DNA of 64,000 nt from Haemonchus contortus (taxonomy: Eukaryota; Nematoda; Chromadorea; Rhabditida; Trichostrongylidae): assembly GCA_000469685.2 (NCBI GenBank), contig LS997565.1:6955005-7019004 (forward strand), written 5' to 3'. Under the pieces are notes generated by a model. That model made no database searches, was not told the origin of the DNA, and saw nothing but the letters and a program-made list of their open reading frames with translations. This document shows, in pieces, positions 26,734-46,133 of this stretch (positions are counted from its first letter, which is position 1; each line of letters starts with the position of its first letter). Both the position numbers and the translations under genes were made by a program.

Positions 26734-28756
26734 GAGGCACTATTTGCAATATGAAGTATTCAAAAACCGTTACTTGGAAAACAGGTGCAAACAGCGAGTG
26801 AAGGAGGGAAGGAAGGAAGGGGGGGGGGAGGGGCGACACAATTTTTCGGCTCTATTAATTTGGTAAGAGCAAGAAAGAATATGAACATTATCACCTCCAA
26901 CGTAGGTCCCTCTACTGCTCCCTCAACAAGGGTCCTCAAGATTGCAATCGATTAACACTAGAGCTAACTCTAGCATATAGGAGGTGTTTCAATGTCTGCG
27001 AACTCGCTGAGCAGCGGATATCAAGGAAGGAGAGATAAAGAAAGAGAAAGAGTGAAAGAAAAAGGGAAGTATCACCGAAGTTGTGATTCGCGGTTTTTCT
27101 GCAGAATGCGTCGCCTTCTATTTTTAAAAATTACTGACAGTCTAAGTGATAGCATTGACAGTTTGGCTTAGGACTAGTATTGTTGCCAATACCTCCTTTA
27201 CGAAAACCATAGAGTATAGAATGGGGAAGTCAGAGCTGTCGGAGTATTTATAAACGAAATACATGTTGCAATTATGACAGAAGTATTGAGAAGGTTTTAG
27301 TTGAAGTCTCAAGGATTTAGAGGAGGGCTACTGAACCCGGTGCCGACGCAAGGAATGAATGCCATACCATTGACAAGGATACGAGTACTTGCCCCTGTGA
27401 ATAAAATATAACCCAAAACACTTTTCCTCTTTTGACCCTCGTTGACTGAATGGCACCGTATTCAAGCTGCCACTCAGCAAAGTGCGCTGCTTTCCTATGC
27501 TCAACAAATGGAATCATTAGTTGCGGTATGCAAGTCTTCTTATTCACATGTCATTCAGTATGTTAATATTAACAACCATTCCTTCGATCGCGTCTATGAA
27601 AAGGTAAAACAGAGATCGTGTCAGAGTAAAGAAGCTTAAAAATGGATTTTAAAAGTGGCCAAAGATAAGGCAGAAGTGAAAATGTGAGCAGGAGCCAAGT
27701 TGGGAGCGAAGCCATCGCAAGGGAATCGCAGACTGCAGGGGAATGTGGAAATGGTCAAATACCACCTATGGATTAAAAAGCATTCAAAGAAACGGCATTT
27801 CAAAGGAAGTAGATTGCAGACAAGACGTAATTTCACAAGTTTGTACGTAAATGCAAACAAGTTAAAACACCTCCAGTCGCTCGTGCAATTGCATACTAAT
27901 GAAAGCTACAGGAACTTACGCCCAATTTTAATCGTTATGAGGTCAAAGGGATTCAACGGATCGAAATAATCTCTGCGTTAGTTGTTCGGACAATACTTTT
28001 TCATATCGAAGGTACTCGTGGGATGTGAACGAATCCTCTCTAAGAAGGCTATAAATGAGCGAGAATACATTTCAGAAGACTATGATTAGATATTACAAAT
28101 TCTATATGCCTCCTTCCGTTCGTATTCTTTCAAGCAATCTGCAGCTGGAGTAGAAGTGAAGAAATGAGCATTAATTATACTGATAGCTCTGAAATTGAAC
28201 AGAAAAAGTTGTTAAGCCCAGTCGTAGTCATCAATAAGACCTTTCACACCACTAAGATCTCAATTTGAAATGTATCCTCTACTCATTTATCACTGATTAC
28301 TCCTCACGTCTTCCACTACAGCATTAAGTACGATAGTGACCACAAATTGATCAGAATAGGTTCTACAGGCAAAACTAGAGGACAGAAAAGTCATGTCAGT
28401 CGCTCATGTTTCTGGATTGGAAAGAAAAGGGGTAAAGGCCACCTCGAAGAAACTCACCAAAACAAACACGAGCATACGGTAGTAAATGAGAGTACGCGAA
28501 TACACAAGTGACTTGAGGTACTTTTACGTTACGGGATTGCACGTAGAAGTTACTTTTTATTCATCAGTGGGAGCGTTTGTGTATATCCAACTGCCTTTTG
28601 AAGAGATTGCAGAATTTTTTTTTCTTTTCGGATTTTCGGGTTCGAGTAAGGAATTACGCGTACGCATTGCTTTGCTTCAGAAGCCGTCTTCGACATATTA
28701 TGATTGAAAACTCCTTATAGGAGGTCTTTACTGATAATTTTCTGCCATTTAAGGTG
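26734..28756. other. Intergenic region between divergent RPC4 and RRP1 genes
   Basis: The stretch separates two divergent housekeeping genes and should contain both promoters. A G-rich purine tract lies at 26800-26835 (GGAAGG repeats then a G run). No coding motif was found in the short frames, including the 73-codon one at 28486-28707. Confidence 0.55.
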
Positions 28757-31154
28757 ATGCAGGCCGATTTGTCAACTGTAGAGGCGATTTTCGCTCAAAA
28801 ACTTGCATGTGGTGAGCCTGTCACACGTCAGCGTGCTTTCCGTGCTTTACAAGATTGGATCAAGGAACAATCAGCAGCTCGGCGTAGGTCTCGAAGTGTT
28901 CAGTTGTAGTTGCTTGCTCTAAATCTAACTTTTTAAGCTTTTGATGAGGCAGATATGCTGCGATTATGTAAGGGTCTTCATTATGTGCTGTGGATGCAAG
29001 ACAAAATGCTATTACAGGTTCGTACTAATCCATATGGTTCCTGCGGCAGCGTAGATTTGTTTTTTCTATACCCAGTTGCATTCAGATTTGTTTTGTTTAT
29101 TTGTTAGTTCGGTTTAGGAAGAGTTGGCTGATAGAATCAGTCAGCTGCAGCTTGTTTTCACCAGGGAAGATGAGCGTGTACTGTTCGTTGAGTCTACTTT
29201 GAAAAATTTGGCCAAAGAATGGTACAGTATAGACCGATGGCGCATGGACAAGTTCCTTATGGTTTGTTTCTAATACATGAGAATTCGCCTTCACTGCATT
29301 CTCGTGATCATCTATGTCCCATAGATTTCAATGTCACGTAAGGGTTCAGGGACCTCTCCTTAGCCCTTGTTTTTCGAATTTTTTGAAAAGTTTTCGATAT
29401 TAGGCGCCTAGGTATTAGACTGCTTCATTCCCCTAATTTCATTGCTTCCTTATTATGCTCACCTCCCTACCATTTGACTTTGTACACACGAATCTTTTCA
29501 TAAGTAAAGTTTGTCACTCGTTACCTAACTTTCCGTTTCAGATGATGCGCCGACTTCTTCGAGTTTTGTTTGTTCATCTCAGATCACTGAAATGGAAGAA
29601 ATCTGTGCGGGAACCCTATTGGGAAGCTTTTTGTCGAACAACAATCTCAACAGGTCATTCCTCCATTCTCTTCATTTTTTGTCTAGAATATGCTTGATGC
29701 TCTTTCTTTAGATAAGTCTTTTCCCGATGGCTTGAAGTTCCACTTTGCCGCTATTATTCTTGATGAAATGGACAACGCGGGTGCGCTTTTATGATTCTTT
29801 TTCATCTTGGGACTTTCCTTGTAATTGCTATTTGTTATGAGTTATTTCATGCGTAAATTGCTTTCTTATTTATAAAGCAGTGTGATTTACATGAACTGGC
29901 CAATTTACTCAGAATTTCAACGGTTGAATAGGTGGATGAGTCTAGAATTAATAGGGAAGTCCTATTGTATTGCTGATTTCGTCGCTGTTGCTTTTTATGG
30001 TTCAGCTTTTATTATTTGTATTTGGCACGAATTAAATGTCTCTTCAGGTGGTGTCACTGAAAAACAAATAACGGCGTGCCTGAAACCGTTCGCAGATCTC
30101 TTGGGAATTCGGGGCATCAGGTATGGATTTTTGATAGCCTTGACTTTAATCCACAGCTTTTATCCTACTAATGGTACCTACAAGATTTGAAGTAAATTTC
30201 AGCGATTACCTGTTCGACTCAGTTTCTGAGGAAATTTTCGCTACAATATTGCATCAGAAATCAGAAGAGATTGCTTCGAAAATGGAAGCTGATGGGGATC
30301 AAGATGCTGAGTCGACAGGTATCCAGGTAGTGCTTTAGATCGAATGCATGTTTTATGGTCTTATATGCTATTGAATTACCCATTACTTCTAGTTCGATTA
30401 TGTTGCTTTGGGTAAAATGCTCTTCGACATAGGTAAAAAGCCTGAAACTGTATCCAAGCGCCGAAGGAAGTTATATGATCTTGTTAGGAGGTACACTTGA
30501 TTTTTAGTATGTCGTCTTTCTTTGAAAATGAGTTTCGAACCTTTACAGATTTGATTTGGCAGCAAAGGGATGCGATCCATACCATTTTGAGCCGCCAAAA
30601 CCAGAAGTGGTGAGTTTCACTGCCTTCAACATATTCTATGAAAGTTTTATTTTGAATTTTAATGAAGTGATGCCTACGAACACTGATTTTGATTCTTACT
30701 TAGTACGAAAAAGTTTGTTTTTAGGAGTTGACCGCGAAAGATATTGAAGAGGCTGCAGATAAGCTTAAAAAGCTTCAAGAGGAGGTTGTGTTGGAACGTC
30801 AACGAGTGAAAATGGAAAAGAGGTGAGTTGACTGCTTTGCTAGTTCTTAAAAAGTGGTAGCAGTGAAGGATAGCATGCATTATTTCCTGTAGTCGTCTCA
30901 GCTTCTTCTCACAAGTTAATCTTATTCCCTTAAATAGTTTTTTTTTCAGGAAAAGGCGACTGAACGATGAGTCTGATTCTAAGAAACCACGATCAAACAG
31001 TGAAGATTCGCAAAACATAAAAGGATCTCCTGCAACAAAAGTCATAAAACTCAAGAAGCCATTAAAGAAGAAGAAGAAGACTGAAAAGATTGGTCTCAAA
31101 GCTAAAAATAGATCAAAGTTTGGTTCAAAACGAAAGCCTGGTAAAATTCATTAG
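28757..31154 (+). CDS. rrp-1: Ribosomal RNA processing protein 1 (RRP1/NOP52)
   Basis: RRP1 is a nucleolar protein needed for pre-rRNA processing towards the large ribosomal subunit. I read eleven exons: 28757-28883, 28938-29017, 29118-29261, 29542-29653, 29712-29780, 30048-30120, 30203-30326, 30393-30490, 30549-30609, 30725-30822 and 30950-31154. They total 1,191 nt, 396 residues, with all phases consistent. Family blocks are ALQDWIK in exon 1, LCKGLHYVLWMQDKMLLQ in exon 2, WYSIDRWRMDKFLM in exon 3, and FDYVA...KRRRKLYDLVRRF across exons 8-9. The tail is very basic, with a run of five lysines, as in nucleolar proteins. The exon 2 acceptor is TTTAAG, a tolerated variant. Exon 5 uses the acceptor at 29711, because the earlier TAG would cause a stop. 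The gene is followed after 250 nt by ENY2 on the same strand. Confidence 0.93.
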
Positions 31155-31393
31155 ACTTGTCATGTAACTATGTTGTTATAGAGCGACATGCTGTTTATTG
31201 TTGATTGTTTTTTTTTGTTGAATTCGTTGATATTTTTGTTTGTGTACGTTGATTTTTGTCGAAAGCTGATGATTATTATTGTGATAAATATCTTTTACAT
31301 CCAAATAGGAGGAATTACTTGAGGTCAGAGTCCTTTGTACCGGGTTCAATTTTTCATTTATTAATTTTTAAATATAAAACTAAACTGTGGAGA

Positions 31394-31400
31394 TTTTAGA
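31394..31400 (+). promoter_or_regulatory. Candidate SL trans-splice acceptor before ENY2
   Basis: TTTTAG at 31394-31399 lies 5 nt before the ENY2 start codon and about 245 nt after the RRP1 stop, with a T-rich stretch between. The spacing is what is expected for a downstream operon gene receiving a spliced leader. Inference only. Confidence 0.5.
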
Positions 31401-31404
31401 AAGT

Positions 31405-31928
31405 ATGAATGGTATTAAAACAAAAGAAGATCTTGAGTTAGAGTTTTCGAGCTCAGGAGAAAAGGAACGAGCTAAGGAAGTTCTAGTAGCACGATTACGA
31501 AAGGACGGATGGGTAACTGAAGTGAGCCTTTTTGGTATTATTTGCTTTTGAGAGCTGTCGTAAGTTATGGCTCACTAGGCTGCAACTATATCATTATGAA
31601 ACATTAGACTTAGTAGGCTTATATATTTCAGCTGGCTTCGAGTTTTAGAAACCGGGCTCAGTGCCTAGAGGAGTAAGAAATGAAATTCCAGCCAGCGACG
31701 ATATAATGTGTTTTTTGACATTACTTCAACTCCTTGTAAACCACTGTTCAGGTAAAAGCGATGGCTCGCCGAATGATCAAAGAGCGAGGTGTGGACAATG
31801 TAAACTTGGAAATGCTATATGAAGAATTGAAACAGCCTGCACGTCGACTGGTTTCGGAAGAGGCGAAAAAGGAGCTGTATTTAATTGTCAGAGATTGGGT
31901 TGCTCAACGTTGTGATGTAGAATTGTAA
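31405..31928 (+). CDS. ENY2: ENY2/SUS1 transcription and mRNA export factor
   Basis: ENY2 (yeast Sus1, fly E(y)2) is a small helical protein shared by the SAGA deubiquitinase module and the TREX-2 mRNA export complex at the nuclear pore. Two exons, 31405-31521 and 31752-31928, give 97 residues (human 101). Diagnostic stretches are GEKERAKEVLVARLRKDGW in exon 1, then VKAMARRMIKERGVDNVNLE, and LVSEEAKKELYLIVRDWVAQ near the C-terminus. These align along the whole human protein. The intron falls after WVTE. It lies just downstream of RRP1 on the same strand, probably in one operon. Confidence 0.95.
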
Positions 31929-32351
31929 AGGATTCACCAAAGCCCTTGAGTAGGTCTTTCCATTCCAAACAGTACAAGTTTGTTTATGATGTTATCGATT
32001 GTCTATTTTCATTCAGCAAAACTTTTGTTTCTGTAGCTGTAAAATACTCATCATTTCAACTACCAGTAATATCTAACGTATTGTTTTATGTTACGTATTG
32101 TATCATTTGTATAAAAGGGATTGATCGGCACAGTTTTACACATATCGTACAATTCCACTAGCAATGGGATTATGCGTGCTTTTGTGAGTCAGAGCAATTT
32201 TTTTCGATCCAAAAGCCATAAACACTTTCCCAGCACTTGTGTATCTCACTTCTCAACTCTTACTCGTCGTTGGAGCACAACATTGGCATAAATCAGATTT
32301 ATTATGAGTCACTGAGCAAATATTCCAAAACATTCAATTGATTCAACCGCT
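31929..32351. other. Convergent 3' region between ENY2 and dihydropyrimidinase
   Basis: The stretch holds the 3' ends of two converging genes. The minus-strand poly(A) signal AATAAA lies at 32298-32303. No other feature was recognised. Confidence 0.6.
32298..32303 (-). terminator. Poly(A) signal of dihydropyrimidinase gene
   Basis: AATAAA on the minus strand, about 50 nt after the stop codon at 32352-32354. Confidence 0.65.
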
Positions 32352-39713
<7,362 letters not shown>

Positions 39714-39718
39714 TTTAA

Positions 39719-39725
39719 GCTAGAA
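39719..39725 (-). promoter_or_regulatory. Candidate trans-splice acceptor for dihydropyrimidinase
   Basis: GATTCTAG on the minus strand ends 6 nt before the ATG at 39713. It fits spliced-leader addition, but no leader is encoded here to confirm it. Confidence 0.45.
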
Positions 39726-42700
39726 TCAAATCTTCGAGAAACTGGAAAGCCAGAACGGGACTTAGATAGCGGTAGTGGGCATCGCATCTAGTTGAGGAAT
39801 CAGTGAGCCAAAAGTGGGACTTTTGGCATAGATGAGTTTGGAGCAAGGGTATTGGACCTTTGGTCAGATTGGAGGTAGCAACTTTAAAAAGGAAACGCAG
39901 ATACGTAGAAATTTTCAATGCATTTGACGCTGCTTTTGCCAATAGATTCAGATAAAAAATGAAAAATTACGATGGTGATGGTGCGCTGACTGAAAGATCA
40001 GTGAGAGGCCTAAGGACTTACCCATGAGGTTCCTCTACACCAGAAGTTGGGTGCATCCCACCCCTATCCCACCCAAGGAAGCGTTTGAAGGCGAACTAGC
40101 CACTGAGACTATGGCTAGAAGGGTTATGCCTTAATTCAGTGGAATATTAGCCTAAGTGTGCGAACCATACTAGGTCATATTCTTCTGAGCGTATCGTTGA
40201 AATTAGTGCTGAGCATCCATAATCGGATTCCAGACCAGCTCGAGAATGACAAGAAATAAGAAGAATGAGTTGAGGACCGACTCTGTTCCCGTATGGCACC
40301 ATGCTACCATATGCATATGCATGCATATACTTACCGAAAATTCCTTATCACTTCGGCTGTTTATGGAAGCAGAAATGTCTGCAACCTCCTTGCTTGGTTA
40401 CACTTTTTCACATCAGCGATGAACATTTTTTCAGTTCAGTTCTACTTTTTATTTGGAGGGAATGAGTAGCCTTCTAGAAGTCCTTTGATTCGATTGAATC
40501 CTTTGACCGAAGCAGTGTTTGAAAATTTGGGTTTCCTAATTCCACTGATGAATGTCTAGTTCACGTCCTCAGCCGTCAGACTGACCACTTCCTGCCTATT
40601 TTATGAAAGTGATGCCAGTCAGGCGTCTGGGTCTCAGATAGGTCCCTATGACGTGCGTTTCCAGCAACATAACGTTTGACTGCATGCTTAGCCATGATGT
40701 AGGTCCAACTGTCATATATCACCTCGTGTGACGCCTGTTACATTGCACTTAGTGGGTTTACGGGAAACCTGTGCCAGTCACTAGCTTAAGAGAGCTCCGG
40801 CCTTTCAGTGATTAACATGGATCAGGCGCACAGACAAGACTTGGTTTGAAAACTTAACCAACATACTTATTTGTTCTTTTTGTGTACATACATCAAGCTG
40901 CAAAGACAGAACTCAGGTCCTTCTTGTGTTCTCCCAGGTCAGCTGGGCTGTGGTAGACTTGTGACGGGTTGGTGCTTCCATATGTATGAGAGCCCTTATG
41001 TCTCCCATTCATGCCCCCAAATGATAGTTGTTGCATGTTGGGTGGAACCCTAGCATGGATGAGGGTGGAGTAAAGGATGTGACATTAAACCAATGTCTTT
41101 TCCTTCTAGACTCTCTTCTTACTCATGTCGAGTAACATTTTTGATATCGGTCCTTTCCATTACGTCAATCTGGCAACAGCCTTTGTGAACCTTAGAAACC
41201 TATCCCTATGACTCCACAATGTGGAGAGGAGGTAGAGGGTATGGCGCACACCGAGAAAAGTGACAGTACTTCTGGCCGAACTCAAAAACTTGCATCCTAT
41301 TTATAGCTACGGCCCTACTACGTTCATACTCCCACCCGTTCCCATCTTCTGCTCTTCCTTGACGTCGTGCTTAACCGACATTATACTGACCGATCGAACA
41401 ACCTTATCACCACGCTCGGAACTGTCTCGCCAGCTCCCGAACCAACTAAACAGGGGTTCTTTGTCAGAACGGTCTCCGGGATATTATGATCGACAGAATC
41501 CAACAGTGCGTTCTCTCCCACCCTGCACTCCTCCATTGCTACCCACAGTTTCGGAAGACAAAAACTCAAAGGTATCTAAAACTCAGTCCTGACTATTCTT
41601 GCCCGTTCGAAAACCAGCCAGTTCAATAAGGAAAACCTTCAAAACACAAATAGAGGTAAAAAGGAGAAGAAGAGTTTATACCGATAAACAAACTCGAATA
41701 AATAAACGGGTTATGAGATTCGAAGCGGAACTGACTATATAAATATGAGAAAGATGGAGTGATGAAAACGTTACAATCTAGATTTTAAGCTCGCCATTCA
41801 CTCTCCGTAGAGTATGCAAAAACTCGCGTGACCTTTCAATATACGTTTCGAGTCAGAAGAAATTCCGTTCTATCAAAAAGAGAAGATAAAATAGAAATAA
41901 ATTCAAAAAACTAATAGACTATTAAGCGACCAAGTATAACGCCGTAACAAAGCTGTAAGTTCATTGACCGCCACATTAAAGCCTCGAAAGCGTTAGTAGT
42001 GACCGAACAAATGAAAAGAAAAACGGAAATAAATAAACAAGCACGTACACACAATGTGCTTCTCCGGGATCAGAGATTGGATAGAAAGAAACTCTCAGAG
42101 ACTAGGCTGGTTCTGGTGGAGTGATTGAATGGGACGAGAGGGCAAAGGTGGCTTGAAGGGTGCGGCAGCATATGGCCTGTTACACTACTGGACAAAACGG
42201 TGGGATGCCAGTGTTAATCACCGCCGTATAAATTTTAGAATTGCTAGGGGAGCAAAAAATGAAGATAATGAAGGGTGGAAAGGGTCACGGAGCGTTATTT
42301 ATAGGGAAGATAGTATCGACAACAGAAAAAAATGAAGTGCTTATGCAAATGCGTTAGATCTTTTTCCCTTCCTCTCTCGTCGTCTCTACCAGAACCCTGT
42401 CGTTCGACCTCCCGGTGGATTTCGGACTCGTGTCGTTGCTGGTCGGCTATCAACGCCTGTAATACGATCGTCTCAAAACTAAAAAATCCATTTCAACCGA
42501 GAGAATCATTCATTTCACCTTTTCTCAGGTCCCTACTTGGTAATGATTTTATACAGTAAAAATACATACAGTATAGAACATAAAAGAAACAATGAGGAAT
42601 CTTAATTATGCGCGATCAGGGTACACGATGTGTCTGCAGGATACGCCATGCATTTTAAATCCCATGGAAATAGAGCATGTGGGGTGTATATCACTTTTTC

Positions 42701-43163
42701 TCAGTTACGTATGATTTGATAAGCCCGTTACAACGCCAAAACATTTCTCTCCTGTCATTAATCCATCCAATACCGCCCAAATGCAAATAAATAGAAGTAC
42801 AAAACAACAGAGCACATTCTTATGATGAGGCAGTTCTGAAACCAGACTACAGGAATTCACGTAGAACACTATAGTGATTAGAGGCTTTATATCTGTATTT
42901 ACGAGCTGTCGTGTCCGCTGCTACGATCAATGCCGTTGTAAAGGTGATGGCGTACGCAAGCGGAGCAAGACAGCAGCAACATAAAAGGTAGGACCCTTTT
43001 GATAAGAGACTTTTATGTTCATTTCTCGGAGTTTACTGTTTTTCGACTTTTCATTACTCGTTTCAGGATGAAAAAAAAACTTAATTGAGGCTATCATGTC
43101 GAGAACGTGGTCGTAGGGCGTTGGATCGAATCCTACAGAGACAAATCGAGCTCCTGACTTGAC
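39726..43163. other. Intergenic DNA upstream of dihydropyrimidinase
   Basis: This probably includes the promoter of the dihydropyrimidinase gene. A short alternating tract 'catatgcatatgcatgcat' lies near 40310-40330. No gene, RNA or transposon was recognised. Confidence 0.5.
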
Positions 43164-43165
43164 TA

Positions 43166-44464
43166 CAGGGTGGCTGATAAGTATAGGACGCCACATTTGT
43201 AAGCGTAACTTCAAAGATAGGGACCAGAGCGACAAATAAACTTAATGAGGAATAGAGTAGAACTACAAGATCAATTAGGACAGCAGGTGTCCAAAGTTCG
43301 ATCCTTTTGCTCTTACACTGGCCTTTAGACTCTCGATGACTGAATCGACCGTACGCCGCAGGTAGTCGACGTCGATATCATCCCACGCCTTCTGAAGCGC
43401 CAACTTCTGAGAGTCAAACGTGCGGTAGGAGCGTTCCTGCGATTTCGCTCTCCAAGTACCCCCATACAGAGAAGTCCATCGAATTGAGACCTGGCGGAGG
43501 TGGAGGTCAGATTTCTTTACCTCAGTAACCGGGAAGTGCGCGTCCAGTATGGCTTTTGTCGACTTTGAGTCATGAGGAGAGGCCCAATCTTGCTGATGGG
43601 CGAGTGATCGGTTACGAAAGGATTCAGTGACCCGAGAAAGCAGAGCGCCCATTAAAACTACCTTTTGGTGGATCTCAGGGTTGATTTTCACATTTCTGTC
43701 GATGAAGACCAAAGGTATTTTGCTTTCTGACGTCACCCCGGTCCAAAACATGACACTTTTGGAAGATAGCCTGCTGTGCACAAGACAACGTTTTGGGGAC
43801 CTGATGTCAGCTCTGACAACAACTTTTTCGGGTTTTGACGGATTGGACAGTGTTCTGCGGTGAAAATTTTCCCATCGGTCCAGATCACGTCAGAGATGCG
43901 GCGCGCACTGAGCTCTCGAAAATGTTTTTTGCATTTTATCAGTCGACTTTGCTTGGACTGCTCTGAAAAAACTGTCCTCGACGGAGCCGATAATTGTTCA
44001 ACTTGTGGCCGCGTTTCGCATTTTTCTGGATGGTTTGACGGCTGATGTTGAGGTTAGAAGCAACCCGATTCATGTTGACTCCATGGTTGCGGGTGATCCT
44101 CTTCCTGGTGGTGTCACAAATCCTCGGTGTGTTCACTGCTCACGGTCGTCCCCTTTTTGGCATCGCAGAGGCTCGTCCTCGATTCCTGAGAGCAGCGGCA
44201 ACATTCCCTACGGTTGGAGAGGGAACACCGAGTCGTTTCGCATTGTCGCGGCTCCTGAAACCTTCTCTGAGTAGATTCTCGATAGTGGGTCGATGCGCAG
44301 AAACTTTTGTAGCGGCTGTTCGGGCAAACGGTCAATCGAATGACTTATATGGATTCTTGTACAGGTTCCAAGCTTTCTAAAAGTCCGACAAGATTCTGAA
44401 AATACCCATTGGCAGGGTGCCAGCAAGCGTCGAACGGCGCGTCCTATACTTTTCAGCCACCCTG
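43166..44464 (-). mobile_element. Dead Tc1/mariner-superfamily element (maT/DD37D-like)
   Basis: The 1,299-bp element is bounded by inverted repeats of about 26 bp (43166-43191, starting CAGGGTGGCTGATAAGTA, and 44439-44464) with one mismatch, and flanked by TA (43164-43165 and 44465-44466). Inside, the minus strand holds a broken transposase. The CAGGGTGGC.. ends and the motifs suggest the maT/DD37D branch, but that assignment is uncertain. Confidence 0.88.
43275..44400 (-). pseudogene. Broken Tc1/mariner-type transposase
   Basis: Transposase fragments in several minus-strand frames: a helix-turn-helix stretch (VASNLNISRQTIQKNAK near 44005-44075), then VMFWTGVTSESKIPLVFI and QQDWASPHDS around the second catalytic aspartate. 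The region that should carry the third acidic residue (PPSSPDLNPMD type) is garbled by a frameshift near 43490. The C-terminal helix LQKAWDDIDVDYLRRTV and the end IKAKG-like motif are readable to the stop at 43275. It is not functional. Confidence 0.85.
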
Positions 44465-44466
44465 TA

Positions 44467-44907
44467 CATAGAGTACTACTCTCAATGAAGATACAATAAC
44501 ACCCATACGGTCATTTTACAACCTACGTGACCAAGTGTGTATTCTATAAACTCCATCTAAACCACCGAATATCCTTACAGTTTTCGTCTAGAAAAAGGCA
44601 TGTCTAAGCGGAAACTGGCAAACGGCGTTGCCTTCCGACATTTTAATCGACAGCCCTCAATGAATTCAACGAAAAGCAGCTGTTAAATCTATATGCCGTG
44701 GAAGTGATTTCATTTTCGTTTCATTTTTTTCGGGTTTACCAAGTTTCCAAAATAGAAAAAGCTGAAATATACCTAAGGAATGAGCCATATTTTCAACAAC
44801 CTCTTAAAATAATACAGCCAATGAGTACCAAGCATCCTAAGAGCTTTCGATTTTCAGTAGCAGAATCTTTCCCCTCTTAGAGCGCACGTCTACCGACTAG
44901 CATATCT
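44467..44907. other. Short spacer between two transposons
   Basis: Nothing recognised between the dead Tc1/mariner element and the paired AAAGGCAC elements. Confidence 0.5.
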
Positions 44908-46133
44908 TTAAAGGCACCGTTCACGATAAATTTGGGTAATCCAAATTATGACGAAAAATGGAAGACAAGATCGAAACTAGTGCGACTGAGGTGAAGAAAC
45001 TGCTTGCATCGGTGTTTCCAAAGCGAAAAAAAAGCTTCGAAAAACCGTCAAAAAGGGGGCTGGACGACAATGAAACAAGAAAAATGAAGAGTGGGGCGCC
45101 CGGACGAGCTCAGCAGTGCGTTTCACTGCGCGCTCCTGGTGCGAATAACAGACAATGGTAAGCCAAAATTCATTCACTTATAAGCATAAATAAACAAAAA
45201 AAAACCCTAGTAACAGCAAAAGTAGCTCACCTTTTTCAGCCTCTAGGAGTAGGAAATTAAATAAGGGATCGCGGCAGCAAAAAGAAAAACAGAGGAGAAA
45301 AGAATGGGAGAAAAACATCGCCTCATCACTCGGCGATTAGCTGATTGTGCGTGGGTCCTAGAACGAATAATAGCAATCTGGGTACTATTCCACTATTACA
45401 ACCCCAAAAACTCAAAATTTTAATTTTCGATGAAACTTCGCCTATAAGGGTAATCCGACGCCCTGATAACGAATATGACCTTCATTTTTGGCGCTGGCGC
45501 CATTTGGCGCCAATTTGGCGCCAAGGGTGTTTTTACCAAATTTGCTGAAAACTTGCGTTTAGGGGTTATTTGAGGTCCTGATAACGAATATAACATCCAT
45601 TTCTGTGTTCTCAAACAACGAATAAAGTTTTTATTGGGCCACATCGTCTCCCCCACAACCTGTATGCCTTGTCGTCGCGCCAAATAGCCTCACCGCGTAA
45701 AATGGATGTTATATTCGTTATCAGAACCTCAAATAACCCCTAAACGCAGGTTTTCAGCAAATTTGGTGAAAACACCCCTGGCGCCAAATTGGCGCCAATT
45801 GGCGCCAAATGGCGCCAACGCCAAAAGTGAAGGTCATATTCGTTATCAGGGCATCGGATTACCCCTATAGGCGAAGTTTCATCGAAAATTAAAATTTTGA
45901 GTTTTTGGGGTTGTAATAGTGGAATAGTACCGCAATCTGTATTGTCTCGAAACTCGTCTTACGTGACACCGATCGAGGGGCGGGAAAGCGAACCACGGCA
46001 GCAACGGGGCCTCCACTATGCCCTAAGCGCCGAGATTGTGGAAGCGAGAGGGTCCCTTCTACCACCCATGGGGGGCGCTGAGTATTCCTAAAGGAAGAAC
46101 TCAGTAACCTTTTTATCGTGAACGGTGCCTTTA
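44908..46133 (+). mobile_element. Non-autonomous DNA transposon, copy 1, AAAGGCAC family
   Basis: The ends are inverted repeats: ttaaaggcaccgttcacgat at the left and its inverse before 46134 at the right. With the nested element at 45381-45931 removed, it is about 670 bp. No transposase frame is visible, so it would depend on enzyme from elsewhere. Its right end abuts the left end of copy 2 at a TTTAAA junction, and copy 2 is inverted relative to it. TTAA is a possible target site, but the duplication is not clear. Confidence 0.8.
45381..45931. mobile_element. Nested palindromic MITE with 8-bp target duplication
   Basis: The 551-bp element begins GGTACTATTCCACTATTAC and ends with its inverse. 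It is flanked by an exact 8-bp direct repeat GCAATCTG (45373-45380 and 45932-45939), cutting copy 1 of the AAAGGCAC family in two. An 8-bp duplication is typical of hAT-type insertions. Nearly the whole length is an imperfect palindrome of two arms of about 220 bp with a short unique centre (about 45620-45690). Each arm holds a cluster of GGCGCC palindromes within TTTGGCGCCAA contexts (45490-45525 and 45778-45822). Confidence 0.92.
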
